From: CAVVIO01 sp963748095
GTDB taxonomy: Bacteria > Bacteroidota > Bacteroidia > Bacteroidales > UBA10428
Reading direction: 5' to 3'
NCBI GenBank assembly: GCA_963748095.1
Contig: CAVVIO010000063.1
Coordinates: 1-8,649, forward strand
Length of the DNA: 8,649 nt
A model generated the notes under the pieces. That model saw nothing but the letters and a program-made list of their open reading frames with translations. It was not told where the DNA came from and searched no databases. Positions 5,815 to 8,649 of this stretch are shown here, piece after piece; the stretch's first letter is position 1, and each line of letters starts with the position of its first letter. Made by a program: the position numbers and the translations under genes.

Positions 5815-6771
5815 TTATTTCGTGAGTACTTTACGGCATAGTTCATGATAATCTCCTTTTAATCCAACCGGGGTTGCATTTCTGATTTGATATACAGTCT
5901 CAATAGAAGGCTTTGATTCTTCAATTAAAAACCCTTTGCCATCCAATATGTTTTTATAAGTTTCTGTATGTAGATCGGTAAAGCCGGTACTGAATTCTAT
6001 TTCTTCATTGTCAATGGTAATTGAGCGGTAAGTTCTCACGCCCTTTTGTTTTACATTATCAGGAATATCATTATAATCTATGCTAAGAAACCACCTTACC
6101 CTGGCTCTTTCCAGTTCCAGATAACCTGAAGCTTTATCTGCTTCCAACAGATGAACGACATTTTTTTTGACTTTTCCAAATACCCAAATCAGCATATCGA
6201 AAAAATGCACACCGATATTTGTGGCAATGCCCCCTGATTTCTGAATGTCGCCTTTCCAGGAAATGAAATACCAGTGCCCCCGACTGGTAATATAAGTCAG
6301 GTCGATATCGTATATTTTATCTTTTGCCCCCTCCTTTATTTTTTTTCTTAATTCAATGATAGAGGGATGAAGACGCAATTGCAAAACGGTGTAAATATGT
6401 TTGTCCGACTCATTTTCGATCTCTTTCAGCGCATCGATATTCCAGGGATTTAGTACAAGGGGCTTTTCGCATATGGCATTAGCCCCTGATCGCAGTGCAA
6501 AACGTATATGTGAATCGTGCAGGTAATTCGGCGAGCATATACTAACATAATCGATATGGATATTATTTCTTCTTAACTTGTCAATATGCCTGTCGAAACG
6601 TTCAAATTCTACAAAAAAATCACTTTCGGGGAAATAGTTATCAATCATGCCTACACTATCGTTAGGATCCAAAGTGGCAAGCAATACGTTATCCGTTTCT
6701 TTTATAGCGCGTAAATGCCTGACTGCAATATATCCTGCAACACCAATTAGTGCAAAATTTTTACTCCCCAT
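5815..6771 (-). CDS. wbpB: UDP-N-acetyl-2-amino-2-deoxyglucuronate 3-dehydrogenase (WbpB/WlbA type)
   Basis: A 318-residue Gfo/Idh/MocA oxidoreductase that closely resembles WbpB/WlbA, which oxidises C3 of UDP-GlcNAc-uronic acid with NAD+ on the way to UDP-2,3-diacetamido uronic acids. WbpB has about the same length. The nucleotide motif is LIGVAGYIAVRH (8-19), GVAGYIA being the variant Rossmann loop of this subgroup. The stretches SICSPNYLHD (77-86) and EKPLVLNPWN (102-111, with Lys103) and the active-site block GGIATNIGVHFFD (180-192, with His189 and Asp192) fit the family. It starts 26 bp after the dehydrogenase gene that would make its substrate. The WbpE aminotransferase and WbpD acetyltransferase that normally follow are absent from this window. 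The family is certain; the exact substrate is inferred from similarity and neighbours. Confidence 0.88.
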   Translation of the reverse strand: MGSKNFALIGVAGYIAVRHLRAIKETDNVLLATLDPNDSVGMIDNYFPESDFFVEFERFDRHIDKLRRNNIHIDYVSICSPNYLHDSHIRFALRSGANAICEKPLVLNPWNIDALKEIENESDKHIYTVLQLRLHPSIIELRKKIKEGAKDKIYDIDLTYITSRGHWYFISWKGDIQKSGGIATNIGVHFFDMLIWVFGKVKKNVVHLLEADKASGYLELERARVRWFLSIDYNDIPDNVKQKGVRTYRSITIDNEEIEFSTGFTDLHTETYKNILDGKGFLIEESKPSIETVYQIRNATPVGLKGDYHELCRKVLTK

Positions 6772-6797
6772 AGTAACTTCTAATTTTAATAAAATTA

Positions 6798-8093
6798 TTA
6801 AAGGCTCATATATTTCAGTTTCCTGATCTTAAGCCGGTATACACCCTTTACATCAAAAAAGATAGCTTTTTCACTCACCAGGGAATTAATATATTCTTCG
6901 TCAAGATTTAAATATTCCTGATGCGAAACTGCCAGGACAATTGCATCATATCCTTTCCCCGGTTCTTCGATCAGTCCGAAGCCATATTCGTGTTGCAGGT
7001 CTTTGGAGGAAGCATGAGGGTCAACCACATCAATATGTACTCCGTAAGATTGCAATTCATGAATTACATCGGCCACTTTGGAATTACGTATATCACTGAC
7101 ATCCTCCTTAAAAGTTGCTCCCATTATCAATACCTTACTGTTCAACACATTTTTTCCGGCCTTAATAATACCCTTAACCAGTTCGGTAGCGATATAGCTA
7201 CCCATATTATCGTTAACCGAACGTCCGGAATTTATAACCTGAGCAATATGTCCCAGTTCATTAGCCTTATATGTAAGGTAATACGGATCAACTCCAATGC
7301 AATGACCGCCTACCAGGCCGGGAAAAAATTTCAGAAAATTCCATTTGGTTCCGGCAGCCTGTAATACTTCGTAAGTATTAATCCCAATTTTGTTAAAGAT
7401 CATGGAAAGCTCATTCATTAAGGCAATATTTACATCACGTTGTGTGTTTTCAATGATTTTCGCCGCTTCAGCAACTTTAATGGAAGATGCTTTATAGATT
7501 CCAGCTTTCACAACAATTTCATAAACTTTTCCAATCTGATCAAGCGATTCTTCATCGCAACCGGATACTACTTTTTTAATTGTTGTGATTGTATGTTCCT
7601 TATCTCCCGGATTGATTCGTTCCGGTGAATAACCTATTTTAAAGTCCCTACCGCTTTTCAGACCGGAAAGTTCTTCCAGTATCGGTATACATTTTTCTTC
7701 GGTGGCACCCGGATAAACTGTTGATTCATAAACAATATAATCCCCTTTCTTCAATACCTTTGCAACAATTCCGGTAGCTGATAACAAAGGTGATAAATCC
7801 GGAAGTTTATTTTTATCAATCGGCGTGGGTACAGCCACAATATGAAATGTTGCATTTTTTAAGTCTTCAGGATCAGAAGTGAATGAAATATCTGCATTTT
7901 CAAATGCATCCGAAGATAATTCATCACTGGGATCCGTTTTTTTCTTCATCATCTGAATACGGCTTTCATTGATGTCAAAGCCTATTACCGATATTTTTTT
8001 CGCAAATTCAAGGGCTATTGGTAATCCAACATAACCCAGGCCTATAACAGAAAGTTTAGTTTGCTTATTAATTAGTTTATCATATATATCCAT
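6798..8093 (-). CDS. UDP-N-acetylhexosamine 6-dehydrogenase (TviB/WbpO-like)
   Basis: A 431-residue NAD-dependent nucleotide-sugar dehydrogenase that oxidises the C6 hydroxyl of a UDP-sugar to a uronic acid. The N-terminal Rossmann motif GLGYVG is at 18-23. VPTPID (88-93) and YESTVYPGAT (122-131) follow. Lys212 and Asn216 (EAAKIIEN) and catalytic Cys265 in GGHCIGVDPYYL (262-273) are conserved, and the C-terminal domain shows MGATFKEDVSDIRNS from about residue 324. The GHCIGVDPYYLTYKA form is, from memory, typical of the TviB/VipA/WbpO group acting on UDP-GlcNAc or UDP-GalNAc. UDP-glucose dehydrogenases differ in this stretch, as does WbpA itself (GHCIPIDPFYL). The WbpB-like gene 26 bp downstream argues for UDP-GlcNAc as substrate. 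It begins 94 bp after metK. Class is firm; the sugar is inferred. Confidence 0.9.
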   Translation of the reverse strand: MDIYDKLINKQTKLSVIGLGYVGLPIALEFAKKISVIGFDINESRIQMMKKKTDPSDELSSDAFENADISFTSDPEDLKNATFHIVAVPTPIDKNKLPDLSPLLSATGIVAKVLKKGDYIVYESTVYPGATEEKCIPILEELSGLKSGRDFKIGYSPERINPGDKEHTITTIKKVVSGCDEESLDQIGKVYEIVVKAGIYKASSIKVAEAAKIIENTQRDVNIALMNELSMIFNKIGINTYEVLQAAGTKWNFLKFFPGLVGGHCIGVDPYYLTYKANELGHIAQVINSGRSVNDNMGSYIATELVKGIIKAGKNVLNSKVLIMGATFKEDVSDIRNSKVADVIHELQSYGVHIDVVDPHASSKDLQHEYGFGLIEEPGKGYDAIVLAVSHQEYLNLDEEYINSLVSEKAIFFDVKGVYRLKIRKLKYMSL

Positions 8094-8187
8094 AATAATT
8101 CGATAAGGTTATTTGCATTTATTTACTTGAAAAAAATTATCCGGGAAAATATAACCTGTACTATTCCAGATTATTGGTGAAACTATT

Positions 8188-8649
8188 TTAAATATTGAAT
8201 TCTTTTTTGATATTGTCAATGTAATCAAGCTTTTCCCAGGTAAAAAATTCGACTTCTTTAGTAAAACTATCACCATTTTGATTAAAGCTTACTTTTTTGG
8301 TTGCATGGATTCTGCCCATATGTCCATATGCCGAAGTTGCCCTGAAAATCGGATTTTTTAAACCAAGACGTTTGATGATGGCGCTTGGCTTTAAATCAAA
8401 AATTTTATTTATTTTTTTTGCAATTTCTCCATCTGACAGTTTTACTTTGGCTGTACCATAAGTATTAATAAAAACACCAACAGGTTCAGCCACCCCAATG
8501 GCATAAGCGATTTGCACCAGAACTTCATCAGCAAGACCTGCTGCTACCATGTTTTTAGCAATATGACGGGCAGCATACGCGGCAGAACGGTCAACTTTTG
8601 AAGAATCTTTCCCTGAAAAAGCACCACCTCCGTGGGCTCCTTTACCACC
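8188..8649 (-). CDS. metK: S-adenosylmethionine synthetase, C-terminal part (start outside the window)
   Basis: The frame is open from the right edge and gives 153 residues ending at TAA 8190-8188. The ATG at 8550 is internal, because the 33 codons before it encode the highly conserved MetK block GGKGAHGGGAFSGKD, then KVDRSAAYAARHIAKN, followed by LADEVLVQIAYAIGVAEPVG. MetK makes S-adenosylmethionine from methionine and ATP, and this block belongs to the C-terminal active-site region. The last residues read KEEFNI-like (KKEFNI). It is a housekeeping gene with no role in sugar synthesis and marks the border of the polysaccharide locus. No clear terminator is visible in the 94 bp before the next gene, so readthrough is possible. 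Identification is certain; roughly the first 60 percent of the gene is missing. Confidence 0.97.
   Translation of the reverse strand, partial: GGKGAHGGGAFSGKDSSKVDRSAAYAARHIAKNMVAAGLADEVLVQIAYAIGVAEPVGVFINTYGTAKVKLSDGEIAKKINKIFDLKPSAIIKRLGLKNPIFRATSAYGHMGRIHATKKVSFNQNGDSFTKEVEFFTWEKLDYIDNIKKEFNI

Noticed and set aside
6921..7364. Open frame of 147 codons on the plus strand
   Set aside because: It lies entirely antisense within the nucleotide-sugar dehydrogenase gene, which has all family motifs. Its translation is Cys/Asn/Ile-rich with no recognisable domain.
8188..8550. Taking the ATG at 8550 as the start of a short 120-residue gene
   Set aside because: The frame continues upstream to the window edge and encodes the conserved MetK block GGKGAHGGGAFSGKD, so this Met is internal and the gene is simply cut by the window.
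1..8649. CRISPR array, tRNA/rRNA genes, intact insertion sequence, or phage genes
   Set aside because: No regularly spaced direct repeats, no cloverleaf or rRNA-like stretch, and no transposase or integrase coding region were seen on either strand.

Overview
The window is AT-rich, and every supported gene lies on the minus strand, so transcription runs from high to low coordinates. It looks like a chromosomal segment of a Bacteroidota bacterium (Bacteroidales/Marinilabiliales-like or a relative). The reasons are near-absent Shine-Dalgarno sequences, promoter candidates of the TTG-N19-22-TAnnTTT type, a DUF2807 secreted protein, a Bacteroidota-style outer-membrane polysaccharide export lipoprotein, and a GDP-fucose synthase of the long form. 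The genus cannot be fixed from the sequence alone.

Layout in transcription order. (1) 8649-8188: the C-terminal 153 residues of S-adenosylmethionine synthetase (metK), a housekeeping gene at the edge of the locus. (2) 8093-5815: a UDP-N-acetylhexosamine 6-dehydrogenase of TviB/WbpO type, then a WbpB/WlbA-type 3-dehydrogenase 26 bp after it. These are the first two steps towards UDP-2,3-diacetamido-2,3-dideoxy uronic acids. (3) 5787-3473: gmd and fcl, which convert GDP-mannose to GDP-L-fucose. (4) 3297-2518: an OPX (Wza-like) polysaccharide export lipoprotein. (5) 2386-2012 and 1885-1511: two SiaC/DUF1987 proteins, each 124 residues, each with its own candidate promoter. (6) 1486-1347: a degenerate element with inverted ends in a 300-bp gap. 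(7) 1210-524: a secreted DUF2807 protein, followed by the N-terminal 166 residues of an ABC transporter ATPase (499 to the window edge).

Groups 2-4 form one end of a surface or exopolysaccharide locus: two activated sugars are made and an outer-membrane export channel is encoded. No glycosyltransferase, flippase, polymerase or Wzc-type co-polymerase is present, and the aminotransferase and acetyltransferase needed after the WbpB step are also missing. They must lie elsewhere. Group 6-7 looks like a separate unit.

The most interesting part is the SiaC pair. The two proteins align end to end without a gap. The first keeps the NTSSSKW segment with Thr68, the residue that is phosphorylated in the known SiaABCD switch. 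The second has Lys68 there, and its EEDDE acidic patch is replaced by a basic KLKNSR stretch. This suggests one switchable and one non-phosphorylatable partner placed next to a polysaccharide export gene, with no SiaA phosphatase or SiaB kinase gene in view.
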